A stretch of DNA of 64,000 nt from NCBI RefSeq assembly GCF_010645075.1, contig NZ_JAADZV010000002.1:186001-250000 (forward strand). Direction: 5' to 3'. Of this stretch, positions 26,517 through 37,900 are shown piece after piece. Source of the DNA: Flavobacterium limi. Lineage in GTDB: Bacteria; Bacteroidota; Bacteroidia; Flavobacteriales; Flavobacteriaceae. Made by a program: the position numbers and the translations under genes. Positions within the stretch are counted from its first letter, which is position 1. The number at the start of each line of letters is the position of its first letter. Below the pieces are notes generated by a model. It was not told where the DNA came from. It did not search any database and worked only from the letters and a program-made list of their open reading frames with translations.

Positions 26517-29049
26517 ATACAACCAGAAAAGAGATTTCAGGCAAACGAAAGAACCTAAAGGTAAAATTGAAAAGTCGGCAAATGAACTGATTTTTGTCGT
26601 GCAGAAACATGCTGCTTCTCATCTCCACTATGATTTTAGGCTGGAAATGCATGGTGTTCTAAAAAGCTGGGCGGTTCCCAAAGGGCCTTCAATGAATCCT
26701 GATGATAAACGTCTGGCAATGATGGTTGAAGATCATCCATACAGTTATAAAGATTTTGAAGGTACCATTCCTGAAGGAAATTACGGCGCCGGAAATGTCA
26801 TAGTATGGGATAACGGAACTTATACTTCTGATGAAAAAACGGCAACTCCAGAAAAAACGCTTTTAGCTGACCTGAAAAAAGGCCGTTTGAGTTTTATTCT
26901 AAAGGGAAAAAAACTCAAAGGGGAATTCTCCCTGGTAAAATTAAAAGGAAAACAGGAAAATGCCTGGCTGTTGATTAAAAAAGACGATAAATTCGCCACG
27001 GATTCTGATATATTAGAAAAAAACAAATCGGTATTATCCAAAAGAGGATTGGAAGAACTTGAAGAAAAATCTAAAAAAGCAGCCCCGAAAGAAAAAGCAC
27101 CTTCAAAAAAAAAGAATAATCCGGTTGAAAAAGCATCTTTTGTAAAACCGATGCTGGCCAACATAAAAGAAAAGCCTTTTGATGATCCGGAATGGGTTTT
27201 TGAAAAAAAATACGATGGATACCGTACGATTGCCGTCATAAATCCGCCCGAGGTAGAACTATTCAGCCGCAATGAACTTTCTTTTAACCGAAATTTCAAA
27301 TCTGTAGCAGATGATTTAAAAAAAATAGACCATACTGCTATCCTGGACGGCGAAGTTGTAGTCGAGGATGAATCCGGAAAAGCAAATTTTCAACTGCTTC
27401 AAAATTACCTTAAAACGGGTGTCGGAACCTTGAAATATTATGTTTTTGATCTTCTGAATTTAGATGGAAATTCAATTACGGAATTATCCCTGCTCGAAAG
27501 AAAAGAACTTCTGAAAATCCTCTTCAATAAATATGATTTTACAAATGTTTTTTATTCGGATCATATAGTCGAAAAAGGTCTGGAATTATTTGATCTTGCC
27601 ATAAAAAACAAAGAAGAAGGTATTGTAGCCAAAAGAACTGACAGCACTTATGCCGTAAACAGACGCAGTAACGACTGGCTGAAAATAAAAGCTGATAATC
27701 AGGAAGAAGCTATTGTCATTGGAATTACAGAGCCAAAAAATTCACGAAAGTATTTTGGAGCTATATTGTTAGGACAATACTACGGCAAAAAACTACAATT
27801 TATTGGAAAATGCGGAACCGGTTTTACCGAAGAAACACTGAAAGAACTGTATACTAAACTAAAGTCCTATTTTATTAGTAATTCCCCACTTTCCGAAAAA
27901 ACAGGATTACGGGATACTATACAATGGGTAAAACCAAAATTGGTATGCCAGGTTAAATTCTCAGAATGGACTCAGGACAAACACCTCAGACATCCGGTTT
28001 ATCTGGGTTTGAGAATTGACAAAAAAGCCACTGAGGTTTTCATACCTGCGATAATAAAAAAATCAGAGCCTTTAAAAAAAGAAAAAATGAGCGAAACTAA
28101 AGAAGCAAAAGCGAAGGAAACTAAGAAATCTGAAAATGATTATGATTTGAAAATCGGTAAAACAGTGCTGCATTTGACAAACCAGAATAAAATATATTTT
28201 CCGGATGACGGTATTACAAAAGGTGAAATTGTACAATATTATAATGAAGTGTCAGACCTTATTCTGCCCTATCTTAAAAATCGTCCCGAATCGATGAACC
28301 GATATCCCAACGGAATTGAATCACCGGGTTTCTATCAAAAAGATGTGGATGCTGAGAAAACACCTTCCTGGCTAAAAACAAAAAAAATATTCTCTGAGTC
28401 TAATGATGCAAATGTGAACTACCTTATTTGCAACAACAAAGAAACTTTGCTCTATATGGCCAATTTAGGCTGTATCGAAATGAATCCTTGGAATTCAACC
28501 ATAAAAAATATTGAAAATCCCGATTGGCTGGTAATCGATATCGACCCTGATCAACAAGATTTTTCTGTTGTAGTAGAAACGGCTTTAGTGGTAAAGGATG
28601 TGATGGATGAACTGGAAACAGAATGCTATTGTAAAACTTCAGGTGCTTCCGGCCTACATGTTTACATTCCGCTTGGTGCGCAATACGATTATGATTCGGT
28701 AAAGATTTTAGCTGAACTGATTGCCAAAGAAGTTCAATCCAGATTACCTGATACGACCTCTTTAGAACGCAGCATCAAAAAAAGAAATCATAAAATATAT
28801 ATCGATTATTTGCAAAACAGGATCGGTCAGACATTAGCCGCACCATATTCTGTAAGACCAAAACCAGGCGCAACGGTTTCAACTCCTTTAGAATGGAGTG
28901 AAGTAAACAGCAAGCTACATCCTTCGCAATTTACAATTAAAAATGTACTGAAACGATTCGAGAAAAAAGGAGATTTGTGGACTCCGGTTTTATCAAAAGG
29001 AGCGAATATCAAAAAGATCCTGAAAAAATTTGAAGACCAAAAAGATTAA
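26503..29049 (+). CDS. ligD: DNA ligase D (phosphoesterase-ligase-polymerase)
   Basis: Multi-enzyme protein for non-homologous end joining. The 848 residues run in the order 3'-phosphoesterase (1 to ~190, [20 protein letters not shown]), ATP-dependent ligase (~210-520, with the adenylated Lys in FEKKYDGYR near 235 and AILDGEVVV) and primase-polymerase (~545-840, [13 protein letters not shown] with the metal Asp pair, and [15 protein letters not shown]). Lys-rich linkers near 190-210 and 525-545 separate the modules. This order is common in Bacteroidota. The gene converges on the Ku gene with a 4-base overlap of stop codons; together they form the two-component bacterial end-joining system. 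Confidence 0.97.
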   Translation: MSLSKYNQKRDFRQTKEPKGKIEKSANELIFVVQKHAASHLHYDFRLEMHGVLKSWAVPKGPSMNPDDKRLAMMVEDHPYSYKDFEGTIPEGNYGAGNVIVWDNGTYTSDEKTATPEKTLLADLKKGRLSFILKGKKLKGEFSLVKLKGKQENAWLLIKKDDKFATDSDILEKNKSVLSKRGLEELEEKSKKAAPKEKAPSKKKNNPVEKASFVKPMLANIKEKPFDDPEWVFEKKYDGYRTIAVINPPEVELFSRNELSFNRNFKSVADDLKKIDHTAILDGEVVVEDESGKANFQLLQNYLKTGVGTLKYYVFDLLNLDGNSITELSLLERKELLKILFNKYDFTNVFYSDHIVEKGLELFDLAIKNKEEGIVAKRTDSTYAVNRRSNDWLKIKADNQEEAIVIGITEPKNSRKYFGAILLGQYYGKKLQFIGKCGTGFTEETLKELYTKLKSYFISNSPLSEKTGLRDTIQWVKPKLVCQVKFSEWTQDKHLRHPVYLGLRIDKKATEVFIPAIIKKSEPLKKEKMSETKEAKAKETKKSENDYDLKIGKTVLHLTNQNKIYFPDDGITKGEIVQYYNEVSDLILPYLKNRPESMNRYPNGIESPGFYQKDVDAEKTPSWLKTKKIFSESNDANVNYLICNNKETLLYMANLGCIEMNPWNSTIKNIENPDWLVIDIDPDQQDFSVVVETALVVKDVMDELETECYCKTSGASGLHVYIPLGAQYDYDSVKILAELIAKEVQSRLPDTTSLERSIKKRNHKIYIDYLQNRIGQTLAAPYSVRPKPGATVSTPLEWSEVNSKLHPSQFTIKNVLKRFEKKGDLWTPVLSKGANIKKILKKFEDQKD

Positions 29050-29825
29050 GAAGATTTTTTCTTTTTGGTCTCTAAACTTGCTTTGAGCATATCGATTAAG
29101 CTGTCACTTTGTTTGTGAACTACTTTTAGTTTAGCAGGTTTTTTAGGTGCTTTTCCTTTTGCTTTCTTTTTAATGATATCTAAAAGCTTGGCAGTATATT
29201 CATCTTTAAAGTTGCTGATATCAAACTTTTCAGTCAACTGTTCAATCAACTTATTTGCCATATCAATTTCTTTGGTTTTTGCCTTAGAAACCGGTGGAAG
29301 TTTTAATTCATCTGTGCCACGAATTTCCTGTTCGAAACGAATTCGGTTTAAAACAATAACATTTTTATACGGTTTTAAAATAGCAAGACCTTCCTTGTTT
29401 CGCATTACAAAACTTGTAATTCCAACTTTTCCCGAAGCTGCAAGTGCATCACGAAGCAAGGCATAAGCATTCATTGCACCCTTGTCAGGTTCAAGATAAT
29501 AAGGCTGTTCGTAATAAAGACTGGCAATCTCTTTTTCCTCAACAAAACTCTGAATATCGATGGTTTTTGTTTTAACAGCATCTGCAGCTTCAAAATCGGA
29601 ATCTTCAAGAATTACATATTTATCTTCAATTTTATAGCCTTTTACAATATTTGCAAAATCAATTTCTTTACCTGTATTTTCATTCACACGTTTGAATTTG
29701 ATATTGGCATGGTCCTTTTTGTCGAGCATATCCATATCAAGACTACTCTCCTGTACCGCAGAAAATAATTTAACGGGAATATTAATTAACCCAAAACTGA
29801 TTGAACCTGTCCATATAGATCTCAT
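29046..29825 (-). CDS. ku: Ku DNA end-binding protein
   Basis: Homodimeric ring that loads on double-strand ends and recruits LigD. The 259 residues begin [21 protein letters not shown], the hallmark start of bacterial Ku. [34 protein letters not shown] and the [15 protein letters not shown] region fill the core domain. A Lys-rich tail ([16 protein letters not shown]) follows, as in many short Ku proteins. It is convergent with ligD and lies 27 bases downstream of the SpoIIAA-like gene. Confidence 0.97.
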   Translation of the reverse strand: MRSIWTGSISFGLINIPVKLFSAVQESSLDMDMLDKKDHANIKFKRVNENTGKEIDFANIVKGYKIEDKYVILEDSDFEAADAVKTKTIDIQSFVEEKEIASLYYEQPYYLEPDKGAMNAYALLRDALAASGKVGITSFVMRNKEGLAILKPYKNVIVLNRIRFEQEIRGTDELKLPPVSKAKTKEIDMANKLIEQLTEKFDISNFKDEYTAKLLDIIKKKAKGKAPKKPAKLKVVHKQSDSLIDMLKASLETKKKKSS

Positions 29826-29852
29826 AATCTAAGATTTTAAACACTGAAAAAA

Positions 29853-30218
29853 TTAAATATTTCCTTCAACCCAGTTCAGTGCTTTATTAAATTCTGCTTT
29901 TTTGAAACCTCGAAATTCACCCGGAACTATATAGCTGAAACCATTGGTAAACGAAATAATTTCCTCTGTATCAGTGACGATAGCCGCCCTGTTCCATTTT
30001 CCTAAATGTTTGAGTCCGATTAAGGCATCTTGTAACCATGCACCCGCTGTAAAGTTTCCGATATCCGTATCCAATACCAACAAAAAATTAATTTCATTGA
30101 TTCTTTTTACCAAATTATCTATTGCAGGAACAACTGTTGCCTGAAAATCATCTTTTGTAACTTCTGCCAGTGCTCTAAAAGCAACTACGTTATCTGTTGT
30201 ATCAATTATATGTATCAT
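29853..30218 (-). CDS. SpoIIAA/STAS-like protein
   Basis: A 121-residue protein of the SpoIIAA-like family (DUF3478). It shows GNFTAGAWLQDALIGLKHLGKWNRAAIVTD and the closing EFNKALNWVEG. Members adopt a STAS-like fold; the molecular role is not established. It is probably co-transcribed with the Ku gene (27-base gap, same strand). The combination hints at stress-responsive expression, which is inference. Confidence 0.8.
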   Translation of the reverse strand: MIHIIDTTDNVVAFRALAEVTKDDFQATVVPAIDNLVKRINEINFLLVLDTDIGNFTAGAWLQDALIGLKHLGKWNRAAIVTDTEEIISFTNGFSYIVPGEFRGFKKAEFNKALNWVEGNI

Positions 30219-30438
30219 CTTTTGTTTGTTTTAATTCACTCAAAATTAGAACACTCCAAATAAATTGGTTTATATGTTACTTATAAAGTTTTATAAAATA
30301 TCTATCTAATAAATATTGTTAGTTTTTAAGGTACTTCTATAAATGAATTCAGTGTAAATTTTAGTTAAGTTTTAAATAATTCACCCGAACTTATTTGTAA
30401 AAAAATTACTTTTGAGGACCCAATTCATATTTAAAATT

Positions 30439-32784
30439 ATGTTTCAAAAAAGAAATTTTCTCCATCTTATCGCTGCGTTAATTGTTTTGATTTATGCTCC
30501 GAATATCAGTTCACAAACGACTACTCCTAAAAAAGAAAGCCGTTCAAAATTATTCGAAGAAACTACTACAGACAGTGATTATTTAATAGCTATTGAAAAA
30601 GCCGGAGAAGTAATGGAATCTGCCTATAACGATGCCGATTTTGACAGTGCTTCCCATCATTTATTTGGCGAAATTAAAAGAACACAAAGCAAACTGGATC
30701 TTATCCTGACCAGTCTCAAAGGCGCAAATCCTAATGTCCGCAATCAGCAGATGTATCATACGGTGCTGAAAGAAATCGAGCTTGATTTAGAAGAACAAAA
30801 TACGGCTATTAATTTGCGTAATGAAAATCTTGAAAAAATTAAAAGCAGATTTATTGAGCTTCGCAAAGACAAAACTTTGATGGCACTTATAAAAGATACG
30901 ATTCGAAGAAAGCAATTTAAAAGAGAATTTGCTAATCTGAGAAAAAAATATCTGAGCACGGATAGTCTGATGACAAAAAACCAGGGAATCCTGAACAACA
31001 AAAAGAGAATTACGGTTCAGAGAAAAATTGCTGTTTCAAATGCTTTGATTGCTGTTGAAAATAATCTGGAAAAATCCGGAATCAGCATGTTTCATAAAGA
31101 GCAACCTTTTTTATGGAATATCACGGAAACAGTCCCGAGAAAAGCGGTACAAAATATCGGGTCAAAAATAGTTATTGAAGAAAGTGTTGCAGAATATTAT
31201 TTGAGTTATCGAATTGGCGGACTGATTACATTAGTGTTTTTTATGGGCCTTTTAGGCTGGTATATTTCACGTAATTTAAAGTATCTGAAAACTAACGGAT
31301 ACAAAGACAATCTTTCTCTTTTTAACTTTAAATATTTAAACAGAGGCATTTTGGTTCCGGTTGCCGTAGTTGGTCTTAGTATTGCCGTTGTCAGCAATTT
31401 ATATGCCCCTGCCCTGTTCATAGAGCTTCTGCAATTGCTTTTACTCGGAATTCTGACATTGCTGTTCAAAAATCAATGGTCCGGAACATCAATGCGTAAC
31501 TGGCTGTTATTATTAGGGTTATTCATCACACTTTGCTTTCTGGATTTATTTATAGAAGTTGGATTACTGCAGCGTTGTGCCTTTATCATCATCAATGTTT
31601 TGGGAATCCGCTATGGTCTCGTACAAATCAAAAGTTTAAAGGATCAGTTGTATATAAAAGCTTTCTTTAAATGGGCCAGCATTCTTTTTATTGGCTTAAA
31701 TGGATTGTCGATACTGTATAACCTTTTCGGACGAGTATCTCTTTCAAATATGCTGAGTCTGACTGCCTTTATTTCACTTACGCAGATTGTGGCGCTGAGT
31801 GTACTCTTGAAAATCATTTTAGAAATCATTCTTTTACAGATTTATACAACCAGAGTGAAACGTGGTATAGAAAAGATTTTTGACCATGAAAGTTTATCAG
31901 ATACTTTAAAAAAGCCTTTTATAATTCTGATGAGTTATATGTGGATTATAGTTATTGCTTCTAATTTAAACATTTGGGAATCGCTTCGTTCTTCGTTGGC
32001 ATCACTCCTCACGCATCCTAATACTATCGGAAGCATTACTTTTACTTTAGGAAATATTGTATTGTTTTTCATCATTATCTGGGTTGCACATTTACTTCAA
32101 AAATATGTGGCTTACTTTTTTGGAGAAATTGAAGATGAAAACGAAGAGAACATCAATAAAAGACAACATTCAAAATTACTGATTACCAGACTTCTTGTAT
32201 TAATTGGGGGTTATTTACTGGCTGTTGCAGCCTCCGGGATGCCTTTGGATAAATTGAGTATTCTTTTGGGAGCATTAGGAGTTGGGGTTGGACTCGGACT
32301 TCAGAATGTGGTCAATAATTTTGTATCGGGTATTATTCTAATTTTTGATAAACCGATTCAGGTAGGAGATGTCATTGAAATCAGTTCTGAATCCGGTCGC
32401 GTAAAAGCTATGGGATTGCGAACTACAAAAATCAACGCTCCAAACGGTGCCGAGATTATTATTCCGAACGGAAATTTATTGTCTCAGAACATTACCAATT
32501 GGACCTACACTGACAATTTCAAATTAGTAGAAATTTCAATAGAAGTCAGCGGTGATACTACACCTGATGATATTAATGCAATTATAATTCAGGCACTGCA
32601 AGACGTGACTCTCATTAATATGGAAAAAGCTCCTCAGATTTTTTACAGCGCTATTTCCGAAGGAAAATATAAAATACTCATAAAATTCTGGTGCAGTATT
32701 TATCGTACCGAAGAAAGTGTAAGCAATGTGCGTCAGGTTTTATTCAGTACTTTTAAAGCTAAAGGATTGACTTTTTCAACTTAA
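30439..32784 (+). CDS. MscS/MscK-family mechanosensitive channel
   Basis: Inner-membrane channel that opens under membrane tension to release solutes. Starting at the ATG at 30439, the protein has a signal peptide (ALIVLIYAPNISSQ), a ~220-residue periplasmic region rich in charged helices, about ten membrane segments, and the C-terminal MscS pore and beta domain. The pore helix is LGALGVGVGLGLQNVVNNFVSG, followed by GIILIFDKPIQVGDVIEI. The large N-terminal part makes it MscK/YnaI-like rather than the minimal MscS. A TTG at 30412 would add nine residues and is less likely. Confidence 0.9.
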   Translation: MFQKRNFLHLIAALIVLIYAPNISSQTTTPKKESRSKLFEETTTDSDYLIAIEKAGEVMESAYNDADFDSASHHLFGEIKRTQSKLDLILTSLKGANPNVRNQQMYHTVLKEIELDLEEQNTAINLRNENLEKIKSRFIELRKDKTLMALIKDTIRRKQFKREFANLRKKYLSTDSLMTKNQGILNNKKRITVQRKIAVSNALIAVENNLEKSGISMFHKEQPFLWNITETVPRKAVQNIGSKIVIEESVAEYYLSYRIGGLITLVFFMGLLGWYISRNLKYLKTNGYKDNLSLFNFKYLNRGILVPVAVVGLSIAVVSNLYAPALFIELLQLLLLGILTLLFKNQWSGTSMRNWLLLLGLFITLCFLDLFIEVGLLQRCAFIIINVLGIRYGLVQIKSLKDQLYIKAFFKWASILFIGLNGLSILYNLFGRVSLSNMLSLTAFISLTQIVALSVLLKIILEIILLQIYTTRVKRGIEKIFDHESLSDTLKKPFIILMSYMWIIVIASNLNIWESLRSSLASLLTHPNTIGSITFTLGNIVLFFIIIWVAHLLQKYVAYFFGEIEDENEENINKRQHSKLLITRLLVLIGGYLLAVAASGMPLDKLSILLGALGVGVGLGLQNVVNNFVSGIILIFDKPIQVGDVIEISSESGRVKAMGLRTTKINAPNGAEIIIPNGNLLSQNITNWTYTDNFKLVEISIEVSGDTTPDDINAIIIQALQDVTLINMEKAPQIFYSAISEGKYKILIKFWCSIYRTEESVSNVRQVLFSTFKAKGLTFST

Positions 32785-32805
32785 CATATACTTCGCTATA
32801 AATTA

Positions 32806-32830
32806 AAACGCCTCCAATTTGGAGGCGTTT
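32806..32830. terminator. Bidirectional terminator
   Basis: Perfect 10 bp inverted repeat AAACGCCTCC/GGAGGCGTTT with a 5-base loop, between the convergent channel and secreted-protein genes. T-rich sequence follows on both strands. Confidence 0.85.
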
Positions 32831-32847
32831 CTGTTTAACAAATCAAA

Positions 32848-33342
32848 TTAATGTTTACCATTACCATGAGAATGCTTGTGATCATTTTTAGGATTTCCTT
32901 TTCCTTTACCATTTCCGTTGTTATGACCATTAGAATTATATCTTCCTTCAGACTTATAAATTTTATCTGGTTTTGGACCTCTGCTTTTTTGAGGTTTTCC
33001 AACATATCCTTTTGGATAAGCTGCTCTGTGTTTAGAATGATAACTGTAAGGTTTACTGCCTCTGTAATCTCTTAAAACTACTTTGTAGCCTGAATAAAAA
33101 TCGTAATTTCTGTATCGGGCAGGTACTCTTCTTTCTCTAACCCAAACTCCATTATTAAAATAAATATACTGGCTTTGAGTTACATCATAATAAATATCAA
33201 TATCAGGCAAATAATAATATCTGCTGTCATCATATCCTACTGGTCCCCAGTTTGGTGGTGTGCCAATATTTACATTAACTGAAACCTGTGAATGTGCCAA
33301 AACACTCATAAAAAGTGCCAGGGCGAATACTATCTTTTTCAT
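32848..33342 (-). CDS. Secreted basic Tyr/Gly/His-rich protein, function unknown
   Basis: A 164-residue exported protein. The start MKKIVFALALFMSVLAHSQ is a clear signal peptide, so I chose the ATG at 33342 rather than 33372. Residues ~30-85 are Tyr-rich with IDIYYDVTQSQYIYFNNGVWVR, a pattern common in Bacteroidota envelope proteins. The tail is low-complexity and rich in Lys, Gly, Asn and His, which could bind metal or polyanions. No family function is known to me. Confidence 0.7.
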   Translation of the reverse strand: MKKIVFALALFMSVLAHSQVSVNVNIGTPPNWGPVGYDDSRYYYLPDIDIYYDVTQSQYIYFNNGVWVRERRVPARYRNYDFYSGYKVVLRDYRGSKPYSYHSKHRAAYPKGYVGKPQKSRGPKPDKIYKSEGRYNSNGHNNGNGKGKGNPKNDHKHSHGNGKH

Positions 33343-33481
33343 CTTTTTTTTGTTTTTAATTATTAACTTCATTTATAGCCTAATCTAAATTAATGCCAAT
33401 ATTTTAATTTATCAACTTCCTATATACGAAAGCACTAAAAAAGACGACGTACAGCACTTTACAACCGATATAAAGATAAAA

Positions 33482-33506
33482 AAACGTCTCAGCACCTGAG
33501 ACGTTT
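33482..33506 (-). terminator. Terminator of the RND efflux operon
   Basis: Perfect 10 bp inverted repeat AAACGTCTCA/TGAGACGTTT with a 5-base loop. On the minus strand T-rich sequence follows. It lies 21 bases after the outer-membrane factor stop codon. Confidence 0.85.
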
Positions 33507-33527
33507 AATTTTATATTATCAGCCGTT

Positions 33528-34931
33528 TTACTTCCATCCTCCACCCAAAGCCCTGTATAATTCAACTATGGCCTGAAGTCTTTGCAAATTATCATTTACA
33601 CCACTTAATTGTGCTGACAGAAGATTTTGTTCAGAAGTTAATACATCTGTGTAATTTGTTGCAGAACTATATTCTAAGAGTTGTCGGGTGTAATCAACTG
33701 CTTTCTCTAAATTTTCTATTTGTCTGGCTCTGGATTCCAGTTTATCTGTAGCCATTTGGTACGCATACAAAGAATTAGAAACTTCCTGTCCTGCTACCAA
33801 TAACTTTTGTTGAAAATTATTGTACGCCTGTAATTGTTGTGATTGTGCGGTTGTGAGTCTGGCTTTGTTTTGCCCCTGATTGAAAAGTGGCTGCGTCAAT
33901 CCTCCGATAATGGAATAAAATATTGAACGGTCAAAGAAGTCCTTCAACTGTAAACTAGAAAGTCCGCCACTGGCTGTCAGTGTAAGGCTTGGATAGAAAT
34001 AGGTACGCGCCAGGTTGGTACTTTCGAAAGCAGCTCTGAAATTGAATTCGGCCTGACGCACATCAGGGCGATTTTGTAATAATTGTGATGGCAAGCCTAT
34101 TTTAATATTCTCAAGCATTGGCTGATCGTCTAAAATTCCTCTTTCAATTGGTCCGGGCGCTTGAGCAATTAAAATATTCAAAGCATTTTCGGTTTCGCGT
34201 ATTCTTTGCTTTAAATCCGGTATTGAAACTTCGGCAGCGTAGCGGTTAGCCTCGCTTTGTACTACAGCAGCACCGGTTACGATTGCTCCTTCTTTTAATA
34301 GTTTTATCGTTTCGACATTTTCAATACGGCTTTCCAGCGTTTTCTGTGTAATAGCCAGTTGTTTGTCATAAGCCATTAATAGAAAATAATTGTTGGCAAT
34401 ATCCGAAATCAATTGTGTCTGAACGGCTTGTTTTGCTGCATCAGTTGCCAGATAAGAGGCCAAAGCAGCTCTTTTTGAACTGCTTAATTTTCCCCAGATA
34501 TCTGCTTCCCAGGAAGTACTTAAACCTAATTTATAGGTTGTTGTTAAGGTATTAATATTTATTCCGGGTGGAAAGTTAAGTCCCGCTTCTGATTGTTTGT
34601 TATGTGTAACACTCGCATCAAGATTTAAATTGGGATAATATGCCAATTTGCTTTGGCGCAAAGTAGCCCGGGCCTGAACAATATTTTCTATAGCATTTTT
34701 CAGGTTGAGATTCTGGTCAATTCCTTTCTGAATTAAAGCAGAAAGTTTTGGATCTTTAAAAACACTCTGCCACGGCATATCTGCCATTGTCGTTGAATCT
34801 GCCGAAGTTTCATCACGAAAGAGCTTTTCTGTCGAGACAGTTGCCGGACGTTCGTATTTTTTAACTGCACACGCACTCAAAAGTACCGTCGCAGCCAATA
34901 AAAAAATATATTTATTTGAACTATGAGTCAT
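33528..34931 (-). CDS. RND efflux outer-membrane factor (NodT/OprM family lipoprotein)
   Basis: TolC-type exit duct of a tripartite pump. The 467 residues start with a lipoprotein signal (LLAATVLLSACA) and carry two outer-membrane efflux repeats. Landmarks include PWQSVFKDPKLSALIQKGIDQNLNL, LGLSTSWEADIWGKLSSSKRA, LLQNRPDVRQAEFNFRAA and LEYSSATNYTDVLTSEQNLL. It is the third gene of the operon, 15 bases after the permease. Substrates cannot be told from the sequence; multidrug export is the family default. Confidence 0.95.
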   Translation of the reverse strand: MTHSSNKYIFLLAATVLLSACAVKKYERPATVSTEKLFRDETSADSTTMADMPWQSVFKDPKLSALIQKGIDQNLNLKNAIENIVQARATLRQSKLAYYPNLNLDASVTHNKQSEAGLNFPPGININTLTTTYKLGLSTSWEADIWGKLSSSKRAALASYLATDAAKQAVQTQLISDIANNYFLLMAYDKQLAITQKTLESRIENVETIKLLKEGAIVTGAAVVQSEANRYAAEVSIPDLKQRIRETENALNILIAQAPGPIERGILDDQPMLENIKIGLPSQLLQNRPDVRQAEFNFRAAFESTNLARTYFYPSLTLTASGGLSSLQLKDFFDRSIFYSIIGGLTQPLFNQGQNKARLTTAQSQQLQAYNNFQQKLLVAGQEVSNSLYAYQMATDKLESRARQIENLEKAVDYTRQLLEYSSATNYTDVLTSEQNLLSAQLSGVNDNLQRLQAIVELYRALGGGWK

Positions 34932-34946
34932 TTCTTCTTAATTAAA

Positions 34947-37900
34947 TTATTCTTTGTGCGCTTCCAGTAAATGAATTTCGTCTTCATCGTCTTCATCATC
35001 ATAACCATCTTTTGCCGGTCCGCTGATTTTTTCCTGTAAAGTCTGGAAGATGATAAACAAAACCGGAATAACGAATACTCCCAAAATAGTTCCGATTAAC
35101 ATTCCGCCAACAGCTCCGGTACCGATTGATTTATTCCCGACCGCACCTGCACCTGAAGCAAACATCAACGGAACAAGTCCAAGGATAAAAGCAAACGAAG
35201 TCATTAAAATTGGTCGCAAACGTGCTACTGCTCCTTCAATTGCTGCCTGTACAATTGGTAATCCTTTTCGTCTTCTGTCTAAAGCAAATTCGACAATCAA
35301 AATACCATTTTTCGCAAGCAATCCAATCAGCATGATTAATGAAATCTGCAGATAAATATTACTGTTCAGTTTGAAAATAATGGAAAATAAATACGCTCCT
35401 GCTAATCCAAACGGGATTGAAAACAATACTGCAAAAGGCAAGATATAACTCTCATATTGTGCACTCAATAAAAAGTAAACAAAGACCAGACATAAAATAA
35501 AGATGAAAATAGTTTCACTTCCAGAAGCCAGTTCCTCACGCGTTAATCCTGAGAATTCATAACCATAACCTGCCGGAAGATTTTCTGCTGCTACTTCCTG
35601 AATAGCTTTAATGGCGTCTCCCGAACTAAATCCCGGATTTGGCGCACCGGTAATAGAAATAGAGGTAAATAAGTTAAACCTCGAAATGGATTCCGGTCCG
35701 AAAACCCTCGTCATTTTTACAAATTCAGTAATTGGCGCCATGTTGCCTGAACTGTTTCTAACAAAGATTTTGTTCAATCCCTGAGTATTCGTCCTAAACT
35801 CCGGTGAAGCCTGGATCATGACCCGGTATTGCTTTCCAAACTTATTAAAATTCGAAGCATACAATCCACCATAATAGCCTTGCATCGTAGATAAAATAGA
35901 ATTTACAGAAACCCCTGCATCTTTGGCTTTTGCCAGATTAATATCCATCATATATTGAGGAAATCCTGGATTAAAAGGTGTTGTCGCATATTGAATTTCA
36001 GGTCGTTTAGACAACTTTTCTAAAAATTCGGTGTTGACTTTAAAGAACTCTGCTGTGGTGTGACCTCCTTTGTCCTGTAATTGGAACTCGAATCCGCCGC
36101 TTTGCCCAAATCCCTGAATGGTTGGAGGCGAAATAAAGAAAATATTGGCTTCACGAATCCCGCTTGTTTTAGCAAAAAGCTGTCCAATTACATCGTTTAC
36201 ACTTAAATCGCGTTTGTCCCATGTTTCAAGTTTTACAATTACCATACTATAGGCACTACCCGCTCCGGCTGTAAAATTCTGCCCGACGATACGAAGCGTG
36301 TTTTTTACACCTGGAATCGTATTTGCAATACTATCAACCTGTTTGGCTATGATATCAGAACGTTCCATAGAAGCCGATGGCGGCAAACTAATATTAGCAA
36401 AAACCGTCCCCTGATCTTCCGCAGGTACGAAAGCTGACGGAGTGGTTTTCATCATATAAAATAATCCTGCACCGGCAATAAGAATAGAGGCCAGTACAAT
36501 CCATTTTTTAACGGAAAGAAACTGAACAGAACGCTTATATCTTCCGGTTACATTATCGAAGGCTACGTTGAATGATGTATAAAATCTTTGTAAAAAGCTT
36601 TTATGCTTATGATCATCTGCATGAGGCTTTAAAAGCAATGCACATAAAGCAGGACTTAAAGTCAAAGCATTTACTGCCGAAAGAATAATCGCAACAGCCA
36701 GTGTAATACCAAATTGCTTATAAAAAACGCCTGTAGATCCGGTTATGAATGTTACCGGGATAAATACAGCCGCCATCACAAGAGTAATCGAAATAATTGC
36801 TCCGGAAATTTCGTCCATCGTATCAATGGTCGCTTTTTTTGCCGATTTATAACCGTGATCCAGTTTGGCATGTACAGCCTCGACGACGACAATCGCATCA
36901 TCGACCACAATACCAATCGCAAGTACCATCGCAAAAAGCGTCAATAAATTAATCGTAAAACCGAACAGGCTCAGGAAGAAAAATGTTCCTACAATCGCCA
37001 CCGGAACCGCAATTGCCGGTATTAATGTCGACCTGAAATCCTGAAGAAAAATAAATACTACGATAAAAACCAATATAAAAGCTTCAACCAATGTATGAAT
37101 TACTTTTTCAATAGAAGCATCGAGGTTTTCATTAACATCCACTAAAAGGGTATATTTTACTCCCTTTGGAAAACTCTTTGCGGCTTCTTCAATCAGTTTT
37201 TTAGAATTATTAATTACATCACGGGCATTTGATCCCGGAGTCTGGCTGATGGCCATCGCTGCAGATTCTACTCCGTTTGTCTTGATTGTTGAAGCATAAC
37301 TCAAAGATCCTAATTCAACTTTAGCAACATCTTTTAAGCGAAGCATTTGTCCGTTTCCAACCGATTTGATTACTATATCACCAAACTCTGTTTCATTGGC
37401 TAAACGACCTTTATATTTAATTACATATTGAAAGGCCTGATCGCCATTCTCACCAAATTTACCTGGCGCTGCTTCAATATTCTGCTCTGCCAATGCTGCC
37501 GAAATATCACTCGGAATCAGCTTATATTGCTGCATGATATCCGGTTTTAACCAGATTCTCATCGAATAATCTTTGGCTCCAAAAACCGTTACATCACCTA
37601 CTCCAACGACACGCTGGATTTGCGGTACCAGGTTAATCTTGGCATAATTTTGAAGGAAAGTCTGATCATACGTTTTATCATCGCTGTATAATGAGAAAAT
37701 TAACAAGTTACTACTCTGGCTTTTTGTTACTGTAACACCTGCCTGAGTTACCTCTACCGGTAATAAACTTGTTGCTCTCGACACCCTGTTCTGAACGTTT
37801 ACCGCTGCTAAATCAGGGTTTGTCCCTACTTTAAAATAAATTTTAATCGAAGCATTTCCGTCATTAGTTGCTGTAGAAGTCATGTATGTCATATTTTCTA

